64,000 nt of DNA from an uncultured Lactobacillus sp. (GTDB taxonomy: Bacteria > Bacillota > Bacilli > Lactobacillales > Lactobacillaceae), in the NCBI GenBank assembly GCA_905204935.1, contig CAJLBJ010000003.1, positions 1 to 64,000 on the forward strand, written 5' to 3'. The notes beneath the pieces are model-generated. The model ran no database searches and was not told where the DNA came from. It worked only from the letters and a program-made list of their open reading frames with translations. Of this stretch, positions 21,424-29,130 are shown in pieces (positions within the stretch are counted from its first letter, which is position 1; each line of letters starts with the position of its first letter). The translations under genes were made by a program, and so were the position numbers.

Positions 21424-22791
21424 TTAAACAAGTTGTGCCACAATTTCTTCTAAATGTATACCATGACTTCCTTTTAACATGACAGCATCAGCACTTGTTA
21501 AGTTATCCTTTAACTCGCTAGCTAATTGAGCTTTATCTTCTTTTGCGTATTGATGAATGGCTTTTGGTGCAAATTTAGCTTGTAATGCTTGACCTAAGTT
21601 TTGCATTAATTCACCACATAAATAAACATCACTAATTTTAGCTGAATCAATTTCATCTGCCAAATCAGCATGCATCTTAGCAGCATCATCACCTAGTTCC
21701 AACATATCGCCAAGAACCACTAGTCTTTTACCAGCTACATTAACTTCCTGAAAGGCACGTAAAACTTCTTTACATGCGGTTGGATTTGAATTGTAAACAT
21801 CACTTAAGATTTTTGCATCATTAAAAGCAGTTAGCCACTGTGTTCTATTCTTAGTCAAAGAAACCTTAGCCAATGCTTGTTGCATTTCTTTTGGCTTGAC
21901 ATGGAATTTACGTCCTACACACAAAGCAGCTAAAGCATTGTTGACATTGTATTGACCAATCATTGGAATCATAAATTCTTCTTCAAACCAACCGGCTGTC
22001 TTAAAATGTGTCTGAGTTGCTTGACTTATAATATCTTTAGCCCATAATGTATTAGTATCACTTAAACCAAATGTTGCTTGTTGATTGTCAAGTTGCTTGC
22101 AGCGGCTTGTTAACAACGGTTCATCTCCATTATAAATTAACCAGCCATCTTCTTTTAAGCCATGTATAATTTCCATTTTGGCATCAGCAATTCGAGCACG
22201 CGTTTGGAAAAATTCAATATGAGCTTCCCCAATCATTGTAATTACAGCAACGTCTGGTTCGACTAAACGACTTAATTCATCTAACTGTCCAAAATGATCC
22301 ATTCCCATTTCAACAACTAAAATTTCCGTATTTGGTTCCATAGATAAACATGTTAACGGAACACCTATTTCATTGTTAAAGTTTGCATAGGTCTTTTGAA
22401 CGTTATATTTTTCCTGTAAAACAGCAGCAATCATATCTTTAGTCGTTGTTTTGCCATTGCTACCAGTAACTGCTACAACTTTTGGATTGATTTTTTGTAA
22501 ATAATACTTACCTAATCTTTGTAAAGCTTTCAATGTATCATGCACAATCAAAGCAGGTAATTGCGTTGGATAATTTTCATGGTCTGCTTGCCATAAAGTA
22601 GCTGCTGCACCTTTTTCATACGCATTTGCTAAATAATTATGTCCATCAGTCTCCCCTAGCAATGGAACAAATAAAGCTCCTGGCTTCAATTGACGACTAT
22701 CAAAACACACACTCGTCACAGTAACTTCTTGCCACTGTTCAGGAACTTGTACTCCTAAAGCACGTGCGATTTCCGTTAATTGCATCTTCAT
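21424..22791 (-). CDS. murF: UDP-MurNAc-tripeptide--D-alanyl-D-alanine ligase
   Basis: The protein (455 aa) adds D-Ala-D-Ala to the UDP-MurNAc-tripeptide, the last cytoplasmic step of the wall precursor. The N-terminal domain holds SVCFDSRQLKPGALFV. The ATP loop is VTGSNGKTTTKD near residue 110. The MEMGMDHFGQL segment is typical of MurF. AGGAAG lies 8 bases before the ATG. Location next to the DEAD-box gene is common in lactobacilli. It works with alr in this window through D-alanine supply. Confidence 0.96.
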   Translation of the reverse strand: MKMQLTEIARALGVQVPEQWQEVTVTSVCFDSRQLKPGALFVPLLGETDGHNYLANAYEKGAAATLWQADHENYPTQLPALIVHDTLKALQRLGKYYLQKINPKVVAVTGSNGKTTTKDMIAAVLQEKYNVQKTYANFNNEIGVPLTCLSMEPNTEILVVEMGMDHFGQLDELSRLVEPDVAVITMIGEAHIEFFQTRARIADAKMEIIHGLKEDGWLIYNGDEPLLTSRCKQLDNQQATFGLSDTNTLWAKDIISQATQTHFKTAGWFEEEFMIPMIGQYNVNNALAALCVGRKFHVKPKEMQQALAKVSLTKNRTQWLTAFNDAKILSDVYNSNPTACKEVLRAFQEVNVAGKRLVVLGDMLELGDDAAKMHADLADEIDSAKISDVYLCGELMQNLGQALQAKFAPKAIHQYAKEDKAQLASELKDNLTSADAVMLKGSHGIHLEEIVAQLV

Positions 22792-22930
22792 CTTTTATTC
22801 TTCCTTTCGAATCTGCAGTTTAAATTAAGTTTAAATTTATCGTTTAACTTTACTATTTCTCAAACATTGTAACACACTAGAGAAATTTAGTACAAAAAGA
22901 CTTAAACTTTTCTTTTAACACATCCTAAAA

Positions 22931-22970
22931 AGACCGCTTTTCTAGCTACTAACTAGCCAAAAAGCGGTCT
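22931..22970 (-). terminator. htpX terminator
   Basis: AGACCGCTTTT (22931-22941) pairs with AAAAGCGGTCT (22960-22970), beginning 4 bases after the htpX stop, with a T-run on the minus strand. Confidence 0.85.
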
Positions 22971-22974
22971 GCTT

Positions 22975-23859
22975 TTACATTTTTTGAAGTCTTTCAATCC
23001 GATCTTGAATCGGCGGATGTGTCGCAAATAAATCTTTACCTTTAAGCGGATTAGTAATATATAATGCTGCACTGCTTTGATCGACATGTTGCATCGGTTC
23101 ACTATTAGAAATCTTTTGTAATGCACTAATTAAGCCATATGGATTTCTAGTTAGTTCAACAGCTGAAGCATCTGCCAAATATTCCCGATTCCGTGATAAA
23201 GCCATTTGCACAAGAGTCGCTGCTATTGGCCCTAAGATAATTGCCAAGATGGCTAAGATACTAAACAATAATTCTAAACCACCAGATTTTTCTTCATCGT
23301 CTCGTCTACGACCTCCACCCCAAAAATATGCACTTTGGCCAATCGAAGCCAACAGTGAAATCGCAGAGGTTAAAGCAATAGCTGTTGTTTGCAAACGAAT
23401 ATCGTAGTTACGAATATGGGAAACTTCATGGGCAATCACGCCTTCCAATTCTTCACGATTCAACCGTTGCAACAAGCCTTTTGTCACAGCAACTGCTGAA
23501 TGTTGTGGATCGTTACCTGTCGCAAAGGCATTGGGGCTTGGATCATCGATGATAAAGACGCGCGGCATCGAAACCTTACCGACTAACGCCATATCTTCAA
23601 TAATATTCCACAATTCAGGAGCTTGCTGTTTATCAGTAATTTCAGTTGCACGATTCATCTTCATCACAACATCAATCGAGTTTGACATCATCGATAATGC
23701 ATAAAAAACGCCTAAAATAATTGCCAAAACCAAGCCAAAGAGCCAACTTCTTAAAAAAGTCGCTCCAATCGCCGCACCAATCACTGAGACCAAGGCAAAA
23801 AAGCCCGCCATCACCAGGATGGTTTTGCGTTTGTTTTGTGCAATTTGTTGATATAACAT
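22975..23859 (-). CDS. htpX: Membrane zinc metalloprotease HtpX
   Basis: The protein (294 aa) is an M48 membrane peptidase for quality control of membrane proteins. There are two N-terminal membrane segments (about 16-60). The zinc motif HEVSH is near residue 145, two more membrane stretches lie near 165 and 205, and a third zinc ligand is in [14 protein letters not shown]. It lies 21 bases after lemA, and lemA-htpX is a common pair. Confidence 0.95.
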   Translation of the reverse strand: MLYQQIAQNKRKTILVMAGFFALVSVIGAAIGATFLRSWLFGLVLAIILGVFYALSMMSNSIDVVMKMNRATEITDKQQAPELWNIIEDMALVGKVSMPRVFIIDDPSPNAFATGNDPQHSAVAVTKGLLQRLNREELEGVIAHEVSHIRNYDIRLQTTAIALTSAISLLASIGQSAYFWGGGRRRDDEEKSGGLELLFSILAILAIILGPIAATLVQMALSRNREYLADASAVELTRNPYGLISALQKISNSEPMQHVDQSSAALYITNPLKGKDLFATHPPIQDRIERLQKM

Positions 23860-23880
23860 GTGATATTCACCTACTCATCA

Positions 23881-24438
23881 TTAATCAAATGAAACTTTAG
23901 GTACTTGTTTTTCTTCTTGCGGTGTTTCTAAATAATCAACCTTGAGCATACCATGCATCTTAGCTACCACGTTAGAAGGAAAAACCAGTAACTTTTGATT
24001 ATATAAAGCAGCCGAACTGTTGAAAAGTTGGCGCGAATAAGAAATCTTGTTTTCTGTATTAGTCAATTCTTCCATCAATAACTTATATTGTTCATTAGCT
24101 TTTAGGTCTGGATAATTTTCACTTAAAGCAAAAATAGATTTCAACGAATCACTAATTTGATTAGACAATTCCATTTTTTCTTGCTTAGCATCTGCTGGCA
24201 ATTGCACGATTTGATTTCTTAAAGCAATCACCTTTTGGAGTGTTTCTTGTTCATATTTAGCGTAGCCTTTAGTCGTTTCAACTAAATTAGGAATCAGATC
24301 GTTTCTTCTTTTAAGTTGCACATCGATTTGACTCCATGATTCATCGGTATTAACCTTAGCTTTTTGCAAACCGTTGTAAATGCCGATATAACCTAAAACT
24401 AAAACTACCACTACGATGATACAAATAATTGCTATCAT
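23881..24438 (-). CDS. lemA: LemA family protein
   Basis: The protein (185 aa) has one N-terminal membrane anchor (residues 2-22) and a helical bundle with the family motif [20 protein letters not shown]. LemA proteins have no firmly established function. They often occur with HtpX, as here. GGGGGA lies 9 bases before the ATG, and an extended -10 promoter is about 45 bases upstream. Confidence 0.93.
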   Translation of the reverse strand: MIAIICIIVVVVLVLGYIGIYNGLQKAKVNTDESWSQIDVQLKRRNDLIPNLVETTKGYAKYEQETLQKVIALRNQIVQLPADAKQEKMELSNQISDSLKSIFALSENYPDLKANEQYKLLMEELTNTENKISYSRQLFNSSAALYNQKLLVFPSNVVAKMHGMLKVDYLETPQEEKQVPKVSFD

Positions 24439-24479
24439 TGTCTCAATCCCCCATATTTCTTAAAATAATTTATGAATTC

Positions 24480-24507
24480 ATTTTAGCATAACTTTTTTTC
24501 AAAACAA
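24480..24507 (-). promoter_or_regulatory. lemA-htpX promoter
   Basis: TTGTTT (24502-24507), 16 bases and the extended -10 TGCTAAAAT (24480-24488) lie between the upstream terminator and lemA. lemA therefore does not need readthrough from the RNA upstream. Confidence 0.65.
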
Positions 24508-24535
24508 CTATTCATACTCAAGTTTAAAAATAATT

Positions 24536-24568
24536 AAAAAAGCAAGTCAGCTTAGTTGCTGACCTGCT
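24536..24568 (-). terminator. Terminator of the intergenic RNA
   Basis: AGCAAGTCAGC (24541-24551) pairs with GCTGACCTGCT (24558-24568) with one mismatch and a 6-base loop. The minus strand ends in six T. Confidence 0.88.
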
Positions 24569-24728
24569 TTTCTTGCGGCACCTATTTAATTTAGATGAGT
24601 CAAAATACTCCACAATATTTATGACTAGACACGCTACAATCCGGTAGCATCTGTGCCCCGCATTCGATTAGACCGCTTGGTGCCTCAGCACGACAAAAAT
24701 TTGTCCGGTCTGACTCGACTCATCGCAT
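24540..24728 (-). ncRNA. Putative structured small RNA between a GNAT gene and lemA
   Basis: No open frame is present. A near-consensus promoter precedes it and a strong terminator ends it, giving a transcript of about 185-190 bases. A closing stem GATGAGTC/GACTCATC (24717-24724 with 24594-24601) encloses three arms. The first arm is AGACCG/CGGTCT, holding GACAAA/TTTGTC and GTGC-TGAG-GCAC hairpins. The second is GGCAC/GTGTC stacked on GCTAC/GTAGC. The third is AATATT/AGTATT. GGCACC can also pair with a later GGTGCC (24574-24582 region). I do not recognise the family, and it does not match 6S, SRP, RNase P, tmRNA or a common riboswitch by eye. Confidence 0.7.
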
Positions 24729-24734
24729 GACACT

Positions 24735-24763
24735 ATCATATAGTAATTTTTAACTTTTGACAA
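24735..24763 (-). promoter_or_regulatory. Promoter of the intergenic RNA
   Basis: TTGTCA (24758-24763), a 17-base spacer and TATGAT (24735-24740) lie just after the GNAT stop codon. The predicted start (about 24728) is 4 bases before the RNA's closing stem. Confidence 0.75.
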
Positions 24764-24766
24764 GTC

Positions 24767-25201
24767 CTAATCTAGGTGTTTGTCCATACGATGATGTGCA
24801 ATTCCCGCATCTAAAAAACCTTCTCCAACCACTTGATAACCTAATTTATGATAGAAAGCTTGGGCACTATCTTGGGCCCCTAGCGTTAACGTTTGAATTC
24901 CCTCATTTCGCGCAGCTTGTTCGATTGCTTGTAAAAGTTGGCTAGCCAAACCTTTATGTCGATAGTCTTTTAGTACCGCCACGCGTTGAATATGCCAACT
25001 TTGCGCAGTTTCTGCAAAAGCACGAGCTGTGGCGACCGGCTTTTCGGCCAGATAACCTACGTAATGAAGTGGTCCTTGCTCGCCGACTAGTTCTAATTCA
25101 AGCGGTACACGTTGTTCGTTGACGAACACTTCTTTTCTAATCACAACGGCATCTTTATAAATATCACTAGTTAAATCCGTTGTCTTTTTTATTGTAAACA
25201 A
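24767..25201 (-). CDS. GNAT family N-acetyltransferase
   Basis: The protein (144 aa) is an acetyl-CoA-dependent acyltransferase of unknown substrate. The acetyl-CoA loop RVAVLKDYRHKGLASQLL is near residues 72-89, with ALGAQDSAQAFYHKLGYQ after it, as in the YjcF/ElaA-like branch. A frame starting with GTG at 25210 exists, but AGGTGA overlaps it and fits the TTG at 25201 (MFTIKK). An extended -10 (TGTTACAAT, 25236-25244) is upstream. It is a single-gene unit. Confidence 0.85.
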   Translation of the reverse strand: MFTIKKTTDLTSDIYKDAVVIRKEVFVNEQRVPLELELVGEQGPLHYVGYLAEKPVATARAFAETAQSWHIQRVAVLKDYRHKGLASQLLQAIEQAARNEGIQTLTLGAQDSAQAFYHKLGYQVVGEGFLDAGIAHHRMDKHLD

Positions 25202-25495
25202 TTCTGTCACCTCACATTAAAAGGGTCTCGTTTTAATTGTAACACAAAATTCTTAATTAAAGTCTTTTACATCTTGCTTTTTCAAGAGATTGTAACATAT
25301 AAAAAATCATCACTTTCTAAGTGAATTTCATTAAATTATTTCTTATTTTTTATGAAATCTAAAAGCTTTTTTTAATATCATCTTTTAGACGTTTATCTAC
25401 TCACTTATAAACTTATCGCCAAATAAGTAATTTACGAAATAACATTTATATTTATCAATTCTACAGATAATCTAAAAATTTATCTATTCATCTTT
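25202..25495. other. AT-rich divergent intergenic region, GNAT to dhaK
   Basis: It contains the extended -10 of the GNAT gene at its left end (25236-25244). The remainder, about 250 bases, is AT-rich with no coding frame, no clear hairpin beyond a short ACTT/AAGT repeat and no promoter I can defend. Confidence 0.5.
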
Positions 25496-25509
25496 TGGAA
25501 GCGCTTTGT
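25496..25509 (+). promoter_or_regulatory. CcpA cre-like site at the dha promoter
   Basis: TGGAAGCGCTTTGT matches 11 of 14 positions of the TGAAAGCGCTTTCA form of cre, with a perfect AAGCGCTT core. It overlaps the region just before a TATAAAAT -10 (25509-25516), so CcpA would block the dhaK promoter when glucose is present. Confidence 0.6.
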
Positions 25510-25559
25510 ATAAAATATAGGTGTATCAAATCATTTAATTCTAGAAAGGATGATTCATC

Positions 25560-26555
25560 GTGAAAAAAATTATCAATGATCCTAGCAATGTAGTGTCTGA
25601 AATGTTAGCAGGCCTAGTTAAAGCTTATCCAGATTATGTAACACAATTGCCATATACAACTGTCTTAATCAGAAGCGATCAAGCTTCCATGCAAGGCAAA
25701 GTCGGTTTAGTTAGTGGTGGTGGAAGTGGGCATGAACCAAGCCATACTGGCTTTGTGGGCGCAGGGATGTTAAGTGCAGCCGTTGCCGGCCAAGTCTTTA
25801 CTTCACCAACACCAGACCAAGTCTATGAAGCAGTCAAAGCAACAGATCAAGGTTGTGGGGCCTTTTTAATCATCAAAAACTATTCAGGTGATATGATGAC
25901 TTTTGAAATGGCTAAAGATATGGCCGAACTTGATGGCATCAGCGTTGATAATATCGTTGTTGATGATGATATCGCCGTTGAAGATAGTCTTTATACTCAA
26001 GGAAAACGTGGAGTAGCCGGTACACTTTTCATGCACAAAATCTTAGAAGCCGCTGCTCAAACCGGTGCTAGTCTCGCCGAAATTTCCGCTTTGGCTCATG
26101 AAGTATTGCCTCATATCAATACTTTAGCAGTTGCTTTAAGTGCAGCAACAGTTCCTGAAGTTGGCACCCCTGGCTTTGAATTGGCTGCTGACGAGATTGA
26201 ATATGGTGTCGGAATCCACAGCGAGCCTGGCTATCGTAAAGAAGAACTCAAACCATCCAAAGAACTCGTTGCAGAATTGATCGCTAAACTCGATGAATGC
26301 ATGCACTTTGATGCTAATAAAAAATATGCCGTTTTAATCAACGGTATGGGAGCAACATCTTTAATGGAACAATTTGTGTTTAATAATGATGTCTTCTTGG
26401 CTTTAGCTGCTAAAAATATTACTTCGGTCTTTAGCAAAGTCGGTAATTATATGACATCACTTGAAATGGCTGGTATTTCGCTAACCTTATTTGAACTAGT
26501 CGATGATAAATGGCTAGAATATCTTCAAGCTCCAGTCAAATTTAGAAATGGCTAA
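25560..26555 (+). CDS. dhaK: Dihydroxyacetone kinase subunit DhaK
   Basis: The protein (331 aa) binds dihydroxyacetone for phosphorylation by the PTS-linked DhaKLM system. SGGGSGHEPSHTGFVG is near residue 52. The histidine that holds the substrate covalently is in YGVGIHSEPG near 220. The C-terminus reads APVKFRNG and then stops. The last four residues are probably not native, because the next bases belong to an internal part of dhaL. The start is GTG with AAAGGATG upstream. The partner dhaL is broken, so the operon is unlikely to work. Confidence 0.93.
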   Translation: MKKIINDPSNVVSEMLAGLVKAYPDYVTQLPYTTVLIRSDQASMQGKVGLVSGGGSGHEPSHTGFVGAGMLSAAVAGQVFTSPTPDQVYEAVKATDQGCGAFLIIKNYSGDMMTFEMAKDMAELDGISVDNIVVDDDIAVEDSLYTQGKRGVAGTLFMHKILEAAAQTGASLAEISALAHEVLPHINTLAVALSAATVPEVGTPGFELAADEIEYGVGIHSEPGYRKEELKPSKELVAELIAKLDECMHFDANKKYAVLINGMGATSLMEQFVFNNDVFLALAAKNITSVFSKVGNYMTSLEMAGISLTLFELVDDKWLEYLQAPVKFRNG

Positions 26556-26867
26556 AGCAAGTGCAAACACAACTGACTTAGCTACTCTCTTAGAAGCAAC
26601 CTTAGCAGGTATCAAAAAACGCAGGGGGCTCAAAGCAATGATAAGACCATGGTTGATGTTTGGGAGGCCGTTTTACCTAAGATTAAAACTAAGCAACTAA
26701 CACAAACCGACATTGAACAAGCCGTGCAAGCTACCGAACCAATGATTACCAAAAAAGGACGTGCATCATATCTAGGTGAACGTTCCAAAGGTCATCTCGA
26801 TCCTGGCGCAGTATCAAGTGGCTATTTATTTACTGCTTTATTACAAACAAAGGAGATTTTTTTATGA
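26539..26867 (+). pseudogene. dhaL: dhaL remnant: N-terminal deletion plus frameshift
   Basis: DhaL normally has about 190-200 residues and supplies the ADP-binding half of the enzyme. Here the first ~95 residues, including the magnesium/ADP aspartates (DADHG-type motif), are missing. In one frame the sequence resumes as MAKASANTTDLATLLEATL. It then shifts at a G5 run (26624-26628) to the frame NDKTMVDVWEAV, and ends with KKGRASYLGERSKGHLDPGA, the DhaL C-terminus. A sixth G would restore the frame. The lost segment joins the dhaK end directly to mid-dhaL. Confidence 0.88.
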
Positions 26868-27232
26868 CTTTAGGTATCACACTTGTCTCGCATAGTCCGG
26901 CAATACCTCAATGTTTAGCCGCATTATTAAAACAAGTCGCTGCAAACGTTGCAGTGACAACTGCTGGTGGAACACAAGAAGATGAATTAGGCACTAGCTT
27001 TGATAAAATTTTAGCTGCCTTTGAACAAAATCCTGCCGATGAAATCTTAGCTTTTTACAATTTAGGCAGTGCTAAGATGAATCTTGAATTAGCATGTGAA
27101 ATGACTACTAAAACAATTCATATTTATGATATTGCTTTTATCGAAGGTGCATACAGTGCTACTGCCTTATTACAAGCCGATGTTTCTCTTGCTAAAATCG
27201 AAGAACAACTTGCAGCTTTAAAAATTAAATAA
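26864..27232 (+). CDS. dhaM: DhaM, PTS phosphocarrier for dihydroxyacetone kinase (EIIA-man type)
   Basis: The protein (122 aa) passes phosphate from HPr to the ADP on DhaL. The fold is EIIA-mannose-like. The active histidine is in TLVSHSPAIP near residue 9, and TTAGGTQEDELGTSFDKI is the second signature. Only the EIIA domain is present, as usual in lactic acid bacteria. AAAGGAG precedes the ATG, which overlaps the dhaL remnant stop (ATGA). It is intact although its acceptor DhaL is broken. Confidence 0.93.
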   Translation: MTLGITLVSHSPAIPQCLAALLKQVAANVAVTTAGGTQEDELGTSFDKILAAFEQNPADEILAFYNLGSAKMNLELACEMTTKTIHIYDIAFIEGAYSATALLQADVSLAKIEEQLAALKIK

Positions 27233-27244
27233 TATTTATAAATA

Positions 27245-27287
27245 AAAATACTCAAGACTAGTAAACACTAATCTTGAGTATTTTTTT
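27245..27287. terminator. Bidirectional terminator, dhaM and ABC exporter
   Basis: ATACTCAAGA (27248-27257) pairs with TCTTGAGTAT (27272-27281). A- and T-runs flank both sides, and the genes converge here. Confidence 0.85.
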
Positions 27288-29130
27288 ATAAGGCTGCTGC
27301 CGTCATGAATTGACTGTTGTAAAGATCGGCATAAAAACCTTTCTTTGCCATTAATTGATCATGATTACCGGTTTCGACAATCGATCCGTGATTCATAACG
27401 ATAATGTTATCAGCATCACGAATTGTTGATAAACGATGCGCTACAACAAAACTTGTTCTATTTGCTAACAAGCGATCCATGGCTTGTTGAATCAAGACTT
27501 CTGTTCTAGTATCAACCGAACTAGTTGCTTCATCAAGAATTAAGATTTCTGGTGAAGCTAAAAATGCCCTCGCAATTGTCAACAATTGTCGTTGGCCTTG
27601 CGAAATATTAGAAGCATCTTCGTTTAAAATTGTGTCATATCCATTTGGTAATTGACGAACAAATGTATCGACATGCGCTGCTTTAGCGGCAGCATAGACT
27701 TCATCAGGCGTTGCATCTTTTCTTCCATACTTGATATTGTCATAAATCGTACCAGTAAACAACCAAGTATCTTGTAACACCATTGCAAAGTTTTTACGTA
27801 AATCTTCGCGACTCATGTTTCGTGTATCTTGCCCTTTTAGTCTAATTGAACCACCTTTGATGTCATAAAAACGTTCTAACAAGTTAATCAACGTTGTCTT
27901 ACCTGCACCAGTTGGGCCAACAATCGCCACTTTTTGACCTGACTTGACTTCGAAATTAAAGTCTTTCATCAAGATATTATCATCTGAATAACCAAATTTC
28001 ACGTGTTCAAATGTAATGATGTTATCATCAGCTGTTTGTACAGCATCTACATTTGTCTCTTTCATCTCTTCTTCGTCTAAAACTTCAAAGATTCGTTCGG
28101 CAGAAACGATTGTAGCTTGAATCGTATTAGCCATATTGGCTAATTGCGTGATTGGTTGGCTAAATTGGTTAACATATTGTAAGAAAGCTTGCACGTCACC
28201 TAAAGCAATCGTATTTTTAGCAACCGAAATTCCACCGACAACAGCGATAAAGACATAACCGATATTTTTGACAAGGTTCATCAAAGGCATGATACAACTT
28301 GAAATAAATTGCGCTTTCCAAGAATAAGAATAATAATTCTTATTTTCTTCTTCAAAGTTTTGAATGACATCGTCTTCTTTATTGAAAGTCTTAATAACCG
28401 TATGCCCAGCATAATTTTCTTCGACTTGATTGTTTAACAGTCCTAAACTTCTTTGCTGGCCTGCAAAAAATCTTTGCGATCTTGGCGCAATAACCATGAC
28501 AACTAACAAACTAAACGGAAGAGTCAACAATGCAATTAACGTCAATTTAACACTAATCGTTAGCATCATGTACAATACACCAAAAAAGGTTACGATACTT
28601 GTAACTAATTGCGCTAAACTTTGTTGCAATGTACCACCGATATTATCCATATCGTTGACTGCACGCGACATCACATCACCATTTGAATGGGTATCATAAT
28701 AAGCAATAGGCAAGCGTTGCATCTTAGCCTTTAAATCTTGCCGTAACTTATAGACAATGCGTTGTGAAACATTAGCCATGATGAGTTGTTGGACAAATGA
28801 TAAGATAGCTGAGACACCATACATGCAAGCAACCGTCACTAAGATTTTAGTAATCTTATCATAGTTGATTGGTAAACTTGTGACGTGTTGGCCCATTTTT
28901 AATTCGATGTAGCCTTTTTTGACACCATTAAAAATTTCTGTCGTCGCCTCTCCTAAAACCTTAGGACTGACGATTTGAAAAATTACCGAGCCGATTGCAA
29001 AAACAAACACTAACAAAAAATACCATTTCCATGGTCCCATGTAGTTAATCAAACGCCGTACTGTTTTCCAAAAATCTTTAGCTTTAGGCTTTGGCCCGCG
29101 GTTAAAACCGCCTCCGTGTGGTCCTGGCAT
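27286..29130 (-). CDS. Heterodimeric ABC exporter, catalytic subunit (LmrD/BmrD-like)
   Basis: The protein (614 aa) has six membrane segments (about 35-320) and a C-terminal ATPase. Walker A is GPTGAGKTT, Walker B is LILDEATSSVD with the catalytic Glu, and the H-loop is VAHRLST. The signature is ISQGQRQ instead of SGGQ, as in the subunit that pairs with a partner carrying the good signature. It begins on the stop of the upstream ABC gene. Expected role: export of drugs or lipophilic compounds. Confidence 0.92.
   Translation of the reverse strand: MPGPHGGGFNRGPKPKAKDFWKTVRRLINYMGPWKWYFLLVFVFAIGSVIFQIVSPKVLGEATTEIFNGVKKGYIELKMGQHVTSLPINYDKITKILVTVACMYGVSAILSFVQQLIMANVSQRIVYKLRQDLKAKMQRLPIAYYDTHSNGDVMSRAVNDMDNIGGTLQQSLAQLVTSIVTFFGVLYMMLTISVKLTLIALLTLPFSLLVVMVIAPRSQRFFAGQQRSLGLLNNQVEENYAGHTVIKTFNKEDDVIQNFEEENKNYYSYSWKAQFISSCIMPLMNLVKNIGYVFIAVVGGISVAKNTIALGDVQAFLQYVNQFSQPITQLANMANTIQATIVSAERIFEVLDEEEMKETNVDAVQTADDNIITFEHVKFGYSDDNILMKDFNFEVKSGQKVAIVGPTGAGKTTLINLLERFYDIKGGSIRLKGQDTRNMSREDLRKNFAMVLQDTWLFTGTIYDNIKYGRKDATPDEVYAAAKAAHVDTFVRQLPNGYDTILNEDASNISQGQRQLLTIARAFLASPEILILDEATSSVDTRTEVLIQQAMDRLLANRTSFVVAHRLSTIRDADNIIVMNHGSIVETGNHDQLMAKKGFYADLYNSQFMTAAAL

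Noticed and set aside
24540-24728. 6S RNA as the identity of the GNAT-lemA RNA
   Set aside because: The size fits, but 6S is a single rod with one central bubble. Here a forked arm and two further arms are closed by one stem.
26556-26867. A separate small gene starting at the ATG at 26649
   Set aside because: Its protein is the C-terminal part of DhaL (GRASYLGERS) and the preceding bases encode the adjoining DhaL segment in another frame, so it is part of a pseudogene.
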